A stretch of DNA of 64,000 bases, taken from NCBI RefSeq assembly GCF_004336805.1, contig NZ_SJXM01000004.1, positions 62,001-126,000 of the forward strand. The letters are read 5' to 3'. Positions 25,581 through 34,357 of the stretch are shown here, piece by piece. Under the pieces are notes generated by a model. The model worked only from the letters and a program-made list of their open reading frames with translations. It had not been told where the DNA came from and did no database searches. This DNA comes from Aeromicrobium sp. IC_218. GTDB taxonomy: Bacteria > Actinomycetota > Actinomycetes > Propionibacteriales > Nocardioidaceae. A program made the translations under genes and the position numbers. Every line of letters begins with the position of its first letter. Position 1 is the first letter of the stretch.

Positions 25581-26339
25581 GTGCGCCGCAACGTCCTCAT
25601 CACCGGTGCCAGCTCGGGCCTCGGGGCCGGGATGGCCCGGGTCCTGGCCGAGCAGGGCCACCACCTGGCGCTGGCCGCCCGCCGCACCGAGCGGCTCGAG
25701 GCGCTCCGCGACGAGCTGCTCGCCGCGCACCCCGGCATCCGGGTCAGCGTCCACGCGCTGGACGTCAACGACCACGACCAGGTGTTCGCCGTCGTGAAGG
25801 AGGCCGTCGGCGAGCTCGGCGGCCTGGACCGGGTCGTCGTCAACGCCGGCCTGGGCAAGGGCGGGCGGATCGGCACCGGCCGGTTCGCGGCCAACCGCGA
25901 GACCGCGATGACCAACTTCGTCGCCGCGCTGGCCCAGTGCGAGGCGGCCATGGAGCACTTCTACGAGCGCAAGGCCGGGCACCTGGTCGTCATCTCGTCG
26001 ATGTCGGCCATGCGCGGCATGCCGTCGTCCATGACCACCTACGCCGCCACGAAGGCCGGCGTCGCGCACCTGGCCGAGGGCATCCGCTCGGACCTGATCG
26101 GACGGCGCGGGCTCGACATCAAGGTCACGACGATCTACCCCGGCTACATCGCCTCGGAGATGAACGAGGGCGTCGAGCAGGAGGCCAGGATGATGGTCGA
26201 CACCGAGACCGGCTGCCGTGCCCTGGTGAAGGCGATGCAGAAGGAGCCGGCCGAGGCGAGCGTCCCGCCGTGGCCCTGGAAGGCGATCGGGCCGGTCATG
26301 AAGCACGCCCCGCTCGGGGTCGTCCGCAAGCTGGTCTGA
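25581..26339 (+). CDS. Short-chain dehydrogenase/reductase
   Basis: A 252-residue SDR. ITGASSGLGAGMA is the cofactor site, with an arginine pair after the second strand (AARRTERLE) suggesting NADP(H). VNAGLGKGG replaces the usual NNAG, ISSMSAMRG provides the catalytic serine, and YAATKAG the tyrosine and lysine. The C terminus is hydrophobic. GTG 25581 follows TAGGAG at 25570-25575. It ends the three-gene operon and converges with the methyltransferase gene. Unlike the first SDR, it appears to prefer NADP, so the two may catalyse opposite directions or different steps. Confidence 0.85.
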   Translation: MRRNVLITGASSGLGAGMARVLAEQGHHLALAARRTERLEALRDELLAAHPGIRVSVHALDVNDHDQVFAVVKEAVGELGGLDRVVVNAGLGKGGRIGTGRFAANRETAMTNFVAALAQCEAAMEHFYERKAGHLVVISSMSAMRGMPSSMTTYAATKAGVAHLAEGIRSDLIGRRGLDIKVTTIYPGYIASEMNEGVEQEARMMVDTETGCRALVKAMQKEPAEASVPPWPWKAIGPVMKHAPLGVVRKLV

Positions 26340-26352
26340 GCGTGAGCCGCCG

Positions 26353-26955
26353 CTAGAGCCGGGTCGCGCGCACCACGGTGTCGTGCACCGTGACCGGCTC
26401 GCCGTCGACGGCGACCGTGCGCGGACGCGTGCCGCAGACGTCGACGAGCCAGGACCCGTCCAGCAGCGCGGCGACCTCGTCGGCGGTGGGGACGGAGGCC
26501 GGGCTGGCCGCGGACGCGCCGGGCTCGGCGTGGCCGACCACGAGCAGGGTGCCCGTGCGGCGCACCGCCGAGGCCAGGCCGCGGACGACGCGGGACAGGC
26601 GCCCGGCCGGCACGTCGCCGACCTGGCACGCGACCAGGTCGTAGCCCTCGGACTCCGGCGGGTCGTCGACGACGTCGGACTGACGCCAGGTGATCGCCGG
26701 CTCGAGCTCGGGTGCGGTCTCGCGCACGCGCCGGGCGGCCCGCTCGAGCGAGGCGGGGGACGCGTCGAGGCCCTCGACCTGCCAGCCGTGACGGGCGAGC
26801 CAGCGGGCGTCGGCACCGTCGCCGCACCCGACGTCCAGGGCTCGGCCCGGGGTCACGTCGCTGAGCTGCGCGACGAGGTGCGGATCGGGTGCGTCACGCC
26901 ACCTGACCGCCGGCGGGCGGGAGTCCACGAGGGTCTGACGTGCCGTCGAGGTCAT
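26353..26955 (-). CDS. Class I SAM-dependent methyltransferase
   Basis: A 200-residue class I methyltransferase. Motif I is ALDVGCGDGADARWLA and the acidic end of strand 2 is VEGLDASPASLERA; the strand 4 region is YDLVACQVGDVP. No specific methyltransferase subfamily or substrate is recognisable. The ATG at 26955 has TAGGTT 7 bases upstream and no ribosome binding site. Longer in-frame extensions run into the divergent control region and were rejected. Confidence 0.82.
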   Translation of the reverse strand: MTSTARQTLVDSRPPAVRWRDAPDPHLVAQLSDVTPGRALDVGCGDGADARWLARHGWQVEGLDASPASLERAARRVRETAPELEPAITWRQSDVVDDPPESEGYDLVACQVGDVPAGRLSRVVRGLASAVRRTGTLLVVGHAEPGASAASPASVPTADEVAALLDGSWLVDVCGTRPRTVAVDGEPVTVHDTVVRATRL

Positions 26956-27257
26956 GCGTTCCAACCTAGGCACGCTCGCGCGCGACACGCCAGGGCGTGG
27001 CCGCACCCGGCCGCCGCCGCGCTGCGGTCCCCGCACGTTCCCGCGCGTCCCCGCAGGCTTTTCCGCACGGCGGAATCGGGACGTCCGGAGCGTCCTACGG
27101 TCGGCGCAGGCTCGACCACGTCGGTGAGTCGCCTCCCTCCGGGGTCCTGCTGGACCGGTCGGGAGACGGCCGGGCACCGGAACCTCGTCGGGCTCGCCCC
27201 CGGCCGGGGCCCCCGTGCCCGGTCGGGGGCATCCGACCCCCCCGAAGGAGAACCATC
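26956..27257. promoter_or_regulatory. 302-bp divergent intergenic region
   Basis: No credible gene is seen. TAGGTT (26963-26968, minus strand) is the likely -10 of the methyltransferase gene. Short CCCGCA/CCGCAC motifs recur between about 27025 and 27070. A small inverted repeat GGACG/CGTCC lies near 27080-27095. GAAGGAG at 27244-27250 is the ribosome binding site of the next gene. No strong palindrome is visible. Confidence 0.4.
26963..26968 (-). promoter_or_regulatory. -10 box TAGGTT, leaderless methyltransferase promoter
   Basis: TAGGTT on the minus strand ends 7 bases before the ATG at 26955. Confidence 0.5.
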
Positions 27258-28436
27258 GTGAAACGCTCCACCTCCGTCCTCGCCGTCGGCGCGGCCCTGG
27301 CCCTGGCCGCCGGCCTCGCCAGTCCCGCTGCCGCCGGTGGCTCCCACGGCGGCCCCGGCCGTCCCGGCACCCCCACCACGATCACCGACGGCCTGCTGAC
27401 GCCGTTGAAGCTGGCCGTCGACCGCGACGGGACGTCCTTCGTCTCGCAGAACTTCGCCGGGCTGCTGACCCGCGTCTCGCGCACCGGCGCCAAGACCAAC
27501 GTCTTCAGCAGCGGTGGCGACGAGGTCGGCTCGGTGTCGCGCCGCGGTCGCACGACCTACCTGACGACCACCGGCTCGGACCCGCAGAACCCCTCGGCCG
27601 TCCTGTGGTCGCTGCGCGACGGACAGACGACGCCGCGCAAGATGGGCGACCTGTTCGCCCACGAGCAGCGCCGCAACCCCGACCGCCGGACGACGTACGG
27701 CTTCCGGACGCTCAAGGACCCGGCCTGCCTCGCGCAGTTCCCGGCGGGCAACCCGGCGACGTACACCGGCATCGTCGAGAGCCACCCGTACGCGACGCTG
27801 CCCGCCCGTGGAGGCGTGTTCGTCGCTGACGCGGCGGCCAACGCGATCCTGTGGGTCGACGAGCACGGCGGTCGCGTCTCGACCGTCGCGGCGCTGCCGG
27901 CGGCCAAGCCGGTCAAGGCCACGCCGGAGATCCTCGCCGCCCAGGGCCTGCCCGCCTGCGCGGCCGGGTACCCGTACTGGTTCGAGGCGGTGCCGACCGA
28001 CATCGAGGAGGGCCCGAACGGGAAGTTCTACGTCACGTCCCTGCCCGGTGGTCCCGAGGACGCCAGCCTCGGTGCTCGGGGTGCGCTGTTCGAGCTCAAG
28101 CCGTGGAAGGGCCACCTCAAGCCGGTCGCCGACGGGTTCGTCGGTGCGGTCGACGTGGCCGCCGGACCGCAGGGCCAGCTGGCCGTCGCCGAGCTGTTCG
28201 GCGGTGCGCAGGGACAGGGCCAGGTCACGCTGCTCACGCCGCGCAAGCACCGCCACGGGTGGGGCTACTCGCGCTCCGCGCTGCCGCTGACCGCGCCGGC
28301 CGCGGTCGAGTGGGTGCCGGGATGGCGTGGCGCCAGCACGCTGTACGCCACGACGGACGCGTTCGGGCCGCAGGGCCCGGCGCCGACCGGCAAGATCGTG
28401 AAGGTCCCGTTCTCGGGCCACCGGTCGCACCGCTAG
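27258..28436 (+). CDS. Secreted ScyD/ScyE family beta-propeller-like protein
   Basis: A 392-residue exported protein. The first 26 residues are a textbook signal peptide (MKRSTSVLAVGAALALAAGL, then ASPAAA). The rest resembles the ScyD/ScyE family, found in many actinobacteria and predicted as a six-bladed propeller: ITDGLLTPLKLAVDRDG, FVADAAANAILWVDEHGG and PTDIEEGPNGKFYVTSLPGG are the typical blade repeats. The cyanobacterial namesakes belong to scytonemin gene clusters, but in actinobacteria the role is unknown. GTG 27258 follows GAAGGAG. It is monocistronic and ends at a shared hairpin. Confidence 0.8.
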   Translation: MKRSTSVLAVGAALALAAGLASPAAAGGSHGGPGRPGTPTTITDGLLTPLKLAVDRDGTSFVSQNFAGLLTRVSRTGAKTNVFSSGGDEVGSVSRRGRTTYLTTTGSDPQNPSAVLWSLRDGQTTPRKMGDLFAHEQRRNPDRRTTYGFRTLKDPACLAQFPAGNPATYTGIVESHPYATLPARGGVFVADAAANAILWVDEHGGRVSTVAALPAAKPVKATPEILAAQGLPACAAGYPYWFEAVPTDIEEGPNGKFYVTSLPGGPEDASLGARGALFELKPWKGHLKPVADGFVGAVDVAAGPQGQLAVAELFGGAQGQGQVTLLTPRKHRHGWGYSRSALPLTAPAAVEWVPGWRGASTLYATTDAFGPQGPAPTGKIVKVPFSGHRSHR

Positions 28437-28458
28437 GACGTCCGCGCAGCACCGCAGG

Positions 28459-28488
28459 CAGGGCCGGCTCCTCCGGGGGCCGGCCCTG
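28459..28488. terminator. Bidirectional terminator hairpin
   Basis: CAGGGCCGGC (28459-28468) and GCCGGCCCTG (28479-28488) are perfect inverted repeats with a 10-base loop between convergent genes. There is no T-tract. Confidence 0.75.
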
Positions 28489-28496
28489 TCGCACGC

Positions 28497-29621
28497 TCAG
28501 GAGCCGAGCAGCTCGCGGGCCAGGGCGCCGACCTGGGCGGACTCGACCAGGAACCCGTCGTGCCCGTGCAGCGAGGTGACGACGCGCAGGTCGCCGCTGC
28601 CGGGGATGCCGTCGGCCAGCTCCTGCTGCTGGTGCAGCGGGTACAGCCGGTCCGAGTCGATGCCGGCGACGACCGTCCGGGCCCGCACCCGGCCCAGGGC
28701 CGCCGCCGGGCCGCCGCGCCCGCGGCCGACGTCGTGGCTGTCCATGGCCCGGGTGAGCGTGACGTAGCTGTTGGCGTCGAAGCGGCGGACGAGCTTGGCG
28801 CCGTGGTGCTGCAGGTACGACTCGACCGCCCAGCGTCCGCCCTCGGTGACCGGGACGCCGTCCTGCTCGGCGCGTCCGAACCGTTGCTGCAGCTCGGCCT
28901 CGCTGCGGTAGGCCACGTGCGCGACCCGGCGGGCCAGGTCCAGGCCGGTGCTCGGTCCCGCGTCGGCGTCGTAGTAGTCGCCGCCGCGGAACCGGGGGTC
29001 GGAGCGGATCGCGTCCACCTGGATCGTCGACAGCGCGACCTGCTCGGCCGACGCGGCGGCCGAGCTGGCCAGCAGGAACAGCCGCTCGACCCGCTCGGGC
29101 ACGGTGACCGCCCACTCCAGCGCGCGCATGCCGCCGGCCGAGCCGCCGACGACCGCGTGCCAGCGCTCGATCCCGAGGGCGTCGGCGAGGCTCAGCTCGG
29201 CGGCGACCTGGTCGCGGATGGTGACGTGCGGGAACCGGCTGCCCCAGCGCCCGCCGTCGGGGTGGAGCGACGACGGCCCGGTCGATCCCTGGCAGCCGCC
29301 CAGGTGGTGCGGGGCGACGACGAACCAGCGGTCGGTGTCGATCGCCCGGCCGGGACCGACGACGTCCGCCCACCAGCCGGGTGTCGGGTGCCCGGGACCG
29401 GCCGCGCCCGTGACGTGGCTGTCGCCGGTCAGCGCGTGCTCGACCAGCACGGCGTTGCCGCCGTCGAACGTCCCCCAGGTCTCGTGGGCCAGCCGGACGC
29501 CGGGCAGCACGGCGCCGGACTCCAGGGCCAGGTCGCCGACGTCGTGGAAGCGCCGGTGGCCGACGGGATCGCCCTCGAGCCACGCGCCGGTGGCTCGAGG
29601 GCGGTCGTCGGGACGGGTCAC
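28497..29621 (-). CDS. metX: Homoserine O-acetyltransferase
   Basis: A 374-residue alpha/beta-hydrolase-fold MetX that acetylates homoserine from acetyl-CoA, the activating step of methionine synthesis in actinobacteria. It shows LAHETWGTFD, EHALTGDSHV, FVVAPHHLGGCQGSTGPSS, the nucleophile S161 in GGSAGGM, and the catalytic histidine in LHGHDGFL. GTG 29621 overlaps the metY stop (GTGA), so metY and metX are co-translated. It ends at the hairpin at 28459-28488. Confidence 0.93.
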   Translation of the reverse strand: MTRPDDRPRATGAWLEGDPVGHRRFHDVGDLALESGAVLPGVRLAHETWGTFDGGNAVLVEHALTGDSHVTGAAGPGHPTPGWWADVVGPGRAIDTDRWFVVAPHHLGGCQGSTGPSSLHPDGGRWGSRFPHVTIRDQVAAELSLADALGIERWHAVVGGSAGGMRALEWAVTVPERVERLFLLASSAAASAEQVALSTIQVDAIRSDPRFRGGDYYDADAGPSTGLDLARRVAHVAYRSEAELQQRFGRAEQDGVPVTEGGRWAVESYLQHHGAKLVRRFDANSYVTLTRAMDSHDVGRGRGGPAAALGRVRARTVVAGIDSDRLYPLHQQQELADGIPGSGDLRVVTSLHGHDGFLVESAQVGALARELLGS

Positions 29622-30907
29622 TTGGCGGCGCGGAAGCCGGCGTCCAGGTCGGCCAGGATGTCGTCGACGCCCTCCAGGCCGACGGCGAGCCGGACGAGTC
29701 CGGGCGTCACGCCCGAGCCGGCCTGCTCCTCGGCGGTGAGCTGGGAGTGCGTGGTGGACGCGGGGTGGATGGCCAGGCTGCGGACGTCGCCGATGTTGGC
29801 CACGTGGCTGTGCAGCTCGAGCGCGTCGATGAACGACTTGCCCGCCTCGAGGCCGCCGGGCAGCTCGAACGTGACGATCGCGCCGGCGCCCTTCGGCAGG
29901 TACTTCTGCGCGAGCGCGCGGTACGGGCTGGACTCCAGGCCGGCGTAGCCCACGGACGCGACGTCGTCGCGCGCCTCGAGCCACTGCGCCACCGTCTGCG
30001 CGTTCTCGACGTGCCGCTCGATGCGCAGGCTGAGCGTCTCCAGGCCCTGGGCGAGCAGGAAGGCGTTGAACGGGGCGATGGCCGGGCCGACGTTGCGCAG
30101 GTACTGCACCCGCAGCTTGGTCAGGTAGGCCGCCGGCCCGAGCGCCTCGGCGTACTTCAGGCCGTGGTAGCTCGCGTCGGGCTCGGTGAAGCCGGGGAAC
30201 TTGTCGCCGTGGGCCGCGTAGTCGAACGTGCCGCCGTCGACGACGACGCCGCCGATCGCGGTGCCGTGGCCGCCGATGTACTTGGTCGCCGAGTGCACGA
30301 CGGTGTCGGCGCCGTGCTGCAGCGGGTTCAGCAGGTAGGGCGTGGCGACGGTGTTGTCGACGATGAACGGCACGCCGACCTCCCGCGCGACCGTCGCGAT
30401 CGTCTCCAGGTCGAGGATGTCGCCCTTGGGGTTGCCGACCGTCTCGCCGAAGAACGCCTTCGTGTTGTCCTGGACCGCGGCGCGCCACTCGTCCGGGTTG
30501 GCGGGGTCGAGGACGAAGGTGACGTTGATCCCCAGCTTCGGGAACGTGTGACGCAGCAGGCTGTCGGTGCCGCCGTAGAGGCTGGCGGACGCCACGACGT
30601 GGTCGCCGGCCTCGGCGACGTTGGTCAGCGCGCCGGTGGTGGCCGCCTGGCCCGAGGCCACGAGCAGCGCACCCACGCCGCCCTCGAGCGCGGCGATCCG
30701 CTGCTCCACGACGTCCTGGGTCGGGTTCATGATGCGCGTGTAGATGTTGCCCGGCTCGGCCAGGCCGAACAGGTCGGCGGCGTGCTGGGTGTCGCGGAAC
30801 GCGTACGACGTCGTCTGGTAGATCGGCAGCGCCCGGGCGCCCGTGGTCGGGTCGGGCGTCTGGCCGGCGTGGATCTGCTTGGTCTCGAACGACCAGTTCT
30901 CGCTCAT
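29618..30907 (-). CDS. metY: O-acetylhomoserine sulfhydrylase
   Basis: A 429-residue PLP enzyme of the Cys/Met metabolism family that makes homocysteine from O-acetylhomoserine and sulfide. Hallmarks: ALPIYQTTSYAFRDT, YTRIMNPTQDVVEQRIAALE, and the PLP lysine in HSATKYIGGHG, within the normal length. It lies upstream of metX, the enzyme that makes its substrate, with a GTGA overlap. ATG 30907 has a GAGGAGG ribosome binding site partly folded into a small hairpin (30908-30934). No SAM riboswitch is recognisable in the 80 bases upstream. Confidence 0.94.
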   Translation of the reverse strand: MSENWSFETKQIHAGQTPDPTTGARALPIYQTTSYAFRDTQHAADLFGLAEPGNIYTRIMNPTQDVVEQRIAALEGGVGALLVASGQAATTGALTNVAEAGDHVVASASLYGGTDSLLRHTFPKLGINVTFVLDPANPDEWRAAVQDNTKAFFGETVGNPKGDILDLETIATVAREVGVPFIVDNTVATPYLLNPLQHGADTVVHSATKYIGGHGTAIGGVVVDGGTFDYAAHGDKFPGFTEPDASYHGLKYAEALGPAAYLTKLRVQYLRNVGPAIAPFNAFLLAQGLETLSLRIERHVENAQTVAQWLEARDDVASVGYAGLESSPYRALAQKYLPKGAGAIVTFELPGGLEAGKSFIDALELHSHVANIGDVRSLAIHPASTTHSQLTAEEQAGSGVTPGLVRLAVGLEGVDDILADLDAGFRAAK

Positions 30908-30934
30908 GGGTCCTCCTCGGAAGCGCTCGGACCC
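30908..30934 (-). promoter_or_regulatory. Small hairpin abutting the metY start codon
   Basis: In the transcript GGGUCC (30934-30929) can pair with GGACCC (30913-30908), whose last base touches the AUG; the ribosome binding site lies in the loop and right arm. It could dampen metY translation. Only six base pairs, so possibly chance. Confidence 0.3.
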
Positions 30935-30987
30935 TCACCGTCGCACGGGCGACGAGGGGTGGACGAGCGTCTTGCGATGCGGACGAG

Positions 30988-32310
30988 CTAGGCGCGCATG
31001 GCGTGCGGCTGCGAGGTCGACTCGAGCACGCTGAGCCACAGGTCGCCGTCGGGCGAGACGCTGTGCGGGCGGTGCGTCACGTAGGCGATCGGCACGTTGA
31101 CGAACCGGTGGCGGCGGCGTCCGACCACCATGTCGGTGCGCCCGGACATCGCCGCGTGCACCGCGATCTGGGCCAGGCGCGCGCAGTAGACCGAGTCGAC
31201 CGGGTCGGCCGGCACCGAGCGGATCAGGTAGCCGGGATCGAAGTAGCGGACGTTCACCGGCTCGCCGCGGTCGCCGAAGTCGGCCCGGATGCGCTCGCGC
31301 AGCAGGTGGCCGATGTCGCCGAGCACCGCGTTGCCCGACGGGTCGGTGGCGCCGCTGGCCTCGCAGTGCTGCTGGCCGGCGCCCTCCGCGACGACGATGA
31401 CCGCGTGGCCGCGCTCGACGACCCGGCGGTGCAGGTGGGCCAGCAGCCCGTTCTCGCCGTCCAGGTCGAAGGGCACCTCGGGGATGAGCACGAAGTCGGC
31501 GTCGTGGCCGGCGATCGCGGAGTAGCAGGCGATGAAGCCGGCGTGGCGGCCCATGACCTTGACGATGCCGACGCCGCCGAGCGCCGCCTCGGCCTCGACC
31601 TTGGCCGCCTTGATCGACTCCGCGGCCCGCGAGAACGCGGTCTGGAAGCCGAAGCTCTGGCCGATGTGCGGGATGTCGTTGTCGATCGTCTTGGGGACGC
31701 CGACGACGGCGATGTCGTTGCCCCGGCGCAGGCACTCCTGGGCGATCTTGTGCGCGCCGCGCATGGAGCCGTCGCCGCCGATGACGAAGAACAGGTTGAC
31801 CCCGCGCGCCTCGAGCTCGTCCACGACGACGTCGACCTCCTGGGCGCCGCGCGAGCTGCCCAGCACGGTGCCGCCGCGCTCGTGGATGTTGGCCACCGAC
31901 TCCGGCGTCAGCACGACCGGCTCGAGGTCGCACTCGGGCACGAGGCCGGCGTAGCCGTTGCGGAAGCCCAGCACGTCGGTGACGCCGTAGTGCTCGTACA
32001 GCTCGAACACGATGGCGCGGATGACGTCGTTGAGCCCGGGGCACAGGCCGCCGCAGGTGACGATGCCCGCGCGCGTGGTCTCCGGGTCGAAGTAGATGCG
32101 GTCGCGGGCGCCGCCGGCCTCGAAGGTCGGCAGCTCGTCCAGCGGCAGGCCGCGGGCCTTGACCAGCGAGATGGTGTCGTCGAACAGGACGCGGTCGTCC
32201 TCGCCGACGTAGTACTCGTTGGTGGCGCGTCCGCCGACGTACTCGGCGAGCGGGGAGGGGATGGTCGGCTCCCCGAGCGTCGTGACCTGCAGATCGGCGA
32301 GGGTGACCAT
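30988..32310 (-). CDS. pfkA: 6-phosphofructokinase (plant-type/long PFK)
   Basis: A 440-residue phosphofructokinase of the longer TP0108/plant-like group. It phosphorylates fructose 6-phosphate in glycolysis. It has GIVTCGGLCPGLNDVIRA, the phosphoryl-donor site GGDGSMRGAHKIA and the catalytic KTIDNDIP. The residue pair is informative: a glycine in GGDGS (typical of ATP users, where PPi enzymes have GGDDS) together with a lysine in PKTIDND (shared with PPi users). This combination is also seen in plant ATP-dependent enzymes, so ATP is favoured but should be checked. A TAGGGT box six bases before the ATG indicates a leaderless message. Confidence 0.9.
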   Translation of the reverse strand: MVTLADLQVTTLGEPTIPSPLAEYVGGRATNEYYVGEDDRVLFDDTISLVKARGLPLDELPTFEAGGARDRIYFDPETTRAGIVTCGGLCPGLNDVIRAIVFELYEHYGVTDVLGFRNGYAGLVPECDLEPVVLTPESVANIHERGGTVLGSSRGAQEVDVVVDELEARGVNLFFVIGGDGSMRGAHKIAQECLRRGNDIAVVGVPKTIDNDIPHIGQSFGFQTAFSRAAESIKAAKVEAEAALGGVGIVKVMGRHAGFIACYSAIAGHDADFVLIPEVPFDLDGENGLLAHLHRRVVERGHAVIVVAEGAGQQHCEASGATDPSGNAVLGDIGHLLRERIRADFGDRGEPVNVRYFDPGYLIRSVPADPVDSVYCARLAQIAVHAAMSGRTDMVVGRRRHRFVNVPIAYVTHRPHSVSPDGDLWLSVLESTSQPHAMRA

Positions 32311-32316
32311 GCCGCA

Positions 32317-32322
32317 ACCCTA
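32317..32322 (-). promoter_or_regulatory. -10 box TAGGGT, leaderless pfk promoter
   Basis: TAGGGT on the minus strand ends 6 bases before the ATG at 32310; no ribosome binding site is present. Confidence 0.5.
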
Positions 32323-32372
32323 TCGAGCCGGGCCGGCCGGTGGGCGCGCTCCCAGCGGTTCGGCGGGGCGGC

Positions 32373-33131
32373 TCAGGCCAGGACGACCTCGACCCCGGCG
32401 GCGCGGAAGCCGGCCAGGGCCTCGGCGGGCGCGTCGGCGGTGGTGACCAGGTGGGTGAGGTCCGACGGAGCGCCGAAGCGGAAGGTCGACGAGCGGCCGA
32501 GCTTGTCCGGCGTGGCGACGAGCACGCGGCGGCGGGCCGCCTCCAGGCAGGCGCGCTTGATCGCCGCGTCCTCGGGCGTGGTGGACGTCAGGCCGTCGGT
32601 GACCGAGGCCGAGCAGGCACCGAGCACGGCGACGTCGACCCGCACCGCACGCACGGCGTCGACGGCGTCGGAGCCCACGAGGGCGAGCGAGTCCGTCTCG
32701 ACCGGGCCGCCGGGCACGACCACGCTCACGCCGGGGCGGGCGGCCAGCGCGGCGGCGCCGTGCAGCGACAGGGCGAGCACGGTGACCGGACGTCCGGCCA
32801 GGGCCTGCGCCACGGCCAGGCAGGTGGTGCCGTTGTCGAGCACGAGCGACTCGTCGTCCTCGACGAGGGCCGCGGCCGCGGCGCCGAGCCGCGACTTGAG
32901 CTCGAGGTCGGCCTCGAACCGCGACCCGAACGGCATCTGCGCCCCGCGCTTGGCCGCGCGGCGGACGCCGCCGTGGGTGCGGGTGACGGCTCCCGCGGCG
33001 GCGAGCTCGGCCAGGTCGCGGCGGACCGTGACGGCCGAGGCCCCGGTGAGCCGGCGCAGGTCGTCCACGCCGAGCGTCCCGCCGGTGGAGACCGCCTGGA
33101 TGATCGCTTTCTGCCGTTCCGATCGTTGCAC
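32373..33131 (-). CDS. DeoR family transcriptional regulator
   Basis: A 252-residue DeoR/GlpR-type repressor. The N-terminal winged helix reads RSERQKAIIQAV, then VDDLRRLTGASAVTVRRDLAEL, and the C-terminal sensor domain has LDNGTTCLAVAQAL and LGACSASVTDGLTSTTPEDA. These proteins usually respond to phosphorylated sugars. I chose GTG 33131 (VQRSERQ); an in-frame TTG four codons upstream is the alternative. Only 29 bases separate it from the divergent MFS gene, so it very likely controls that transporter. Confidence 0.88.
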   Translation of the reverse strand: MQRSERQKAIIQAVSTGGTLGVDDLRRLTGASAVTVRRDLAELAAAGAVTRTHGGVRRAAKRGAQMPFGSRFEADLELKSRLGAAAAALVEDDESLVLDNGTTCLAVAQALAGRPVTVLALSLHGAAALAARPGVSVVVPGGPVETDSLALVGSDAVDAVRAVRVDVAVLGACSASVTDGLTSTTPEDAAIKRACLEAARRRVLVATPDKLGRSSTFRFGAPSDLTHLVTTADAPAEALAGFRAAGVEVVLA

Positions 33132-33148
33132 GTGATCATCCAACCACC

Positions 33149-33154
33149 TACCGT
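33149..33154 (+). promoter_or_regulatory. -10 box TACCGT, leaderless promoter
   Basis: TACCGT lies 6 bases before the GTG at 33161, inside the 29-bp gap between the divergent regulator and transporter. Binding of the DeoR protein here would affect both genes. Confidence 0.45.
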
Positions 33155-33160
33155 GCGCGG

Positions 33161-34357
33161 GTGACTCCCACCCGCACCCCCGGCCGCGCCCGGCTCGGCG
33201 TCTCGCTGATGTTCTTCACCAACGGCGTCCTGCTCTCGGCGCTGCTGCCGCGCTACCCCGAGATCAAGGACGCGCTGGACCTGAGCAACACCGGGTTCGG
33301 GCTCACCGTGGTGGCGTTCCCGCTCGGCGCGATCGTGTCGGCCGCGCTGGCCGGCAAGGCGGTGCGCGCCTTCGGCACGCGCACCGTGACGGCGGTCGGC
33401 TCGGTGCTGCTCGCGGCGGGCACCGCGACCGCCGGGCTCAGCGACGTCGCCTGGCTGTTCTTCGCCGCGCTGTTCGTGGCCGGCGCGCTGGACGCCGTGG
33501 TCGACGCGGCGCAGAACGTGCACGGCGTCGCGGTCGAGCGCTGGCTCGGCCGCTCGGCGATCAACTCCTTCCACGCGGTCTGGAGCCTGGGCGCCGCGAC
33601 CGGCGGCGTCATCGGGGCCTGGGCCGCGGCCCAGGACGTCCCGGTCGGCACGCAGATGGTGGTCAACGGCGTCGTCTGGTCGCTCGTGGCCCTCGTCGCG
33701 TCGGCGATCTCGGCCGTCCCGGACGAGCACCTGCACCCGGTCGAGGAGACGTCCGACGTCACCGAGGCGCGGCCGCGCAGCCACGCCTGGGTGCTGCTCG
33801 CGCCGCTCGTGCTGCTGGCGATCTGCGGCACGCTCGTCGAGGACGTCGCGAACAACTGGGTGGTGCTGTTCCTGGGCACCGAGACGTCCGCGCCGGTCGG
33901 CGTCGCCGGGCTGGGCCTCACGGTCGTGCTCGTGTCGCAGTTCGTCGGCCGGCTCGTCGGCGACCCGATGACCGACCGCTGGGGACGGGCCGCGGTCGCC
34001 CGGACGGGGGGACTGGTCGTCGCGGCCGGCATGGTGCCGGTCGTGCTCGGCGCCCCGTACCCCGTGACCATGGCGGGGTTCGCGCTCATGGGCTTCGGCT
34101 GCGCGACCCTCGTCCCGGCCGCCTTCGCCGCCGCCGACGGCGTGCCCGGGCTGCCGGCCGGCACGGGCATCGCCCTGCTCGGCTGGCTGATGCGCCTGGG
34201 ATTCCTGCTCACGTCGCCCGTGGTCGGCGCGTTCTCCGACGCCGTCGACCTGCGCACCGCGATGCTGCTGCCGCTCGTGGGTGGGCTGGTGGCCGCGGTG
34301 CTGGCCCACCGCCTTCGCGGCTCGCTCAGCGCGCGCCCGGCGCCCAGCGCAGCCTGA
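33161..34357 (+). CDS. MFS transporter
   Basis: A 398-residue 12-helix major facilitator. It has LPRYPEIKDALDLSNTGFGL between the first helices, a weak motif A (GKAVRAFGTRTV), and strong hydrophobic segments to the end. The layout resembles the YbjJ/fucose-permease-like MFS group. The divergent DeoR regulator suggests a sugar-related substrate, which is inference. Its 3' end overlaps the convergent pxpBC gene by 32 bases. Confidence 0.85.
   Translation: MTPTRTPGRARLGVSLMFFTNGVLLSALLPRYPEIKDALDLSNTGFGLTVVAFPLGAIVSAALAGKAVRAFGTRTVTAVGSVLLAAGTATAGLSDVAWLFFAALFVAGALDAVVDAAQNVHGVAVERWLGRSAINSFHAVWSLGAATGGVIGAWAAAQDVPVGTQMVVNGVVWSLVALVASAISAVPDEHLHPVEETSDVTEARPRSHAWVLLAPLVLLAICGTLVEDVANNWVVLFLGTETSAPVGVAGLGLTVVLVSQFVGRLVGDPMTDRWGRAAVARTGGLVVAAGMVPVVLGAPYPVTMAGFALMGFGCATLVPAAFAAADGVPGLPAGTGIALLGWLMRLGFLLTSPVVGAFSDAVDLRTAMLLPLVGGLVAAVLAHRLRGSLSARPAPSAA

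Noticed and set aside
27072-27094. ECF sigma factor promoter GGAAT ... CGTC before the ScyD-like gene
   Set aside because: The 14-base spacing is shorter than the usual 16-17 and the motifs are short; not convincing.
30908-30987. SAM riboswitch upstream of metY
   Set aside because: Only 80 bases are available and no conserved helices were recognised beyond one 6-bp stem.
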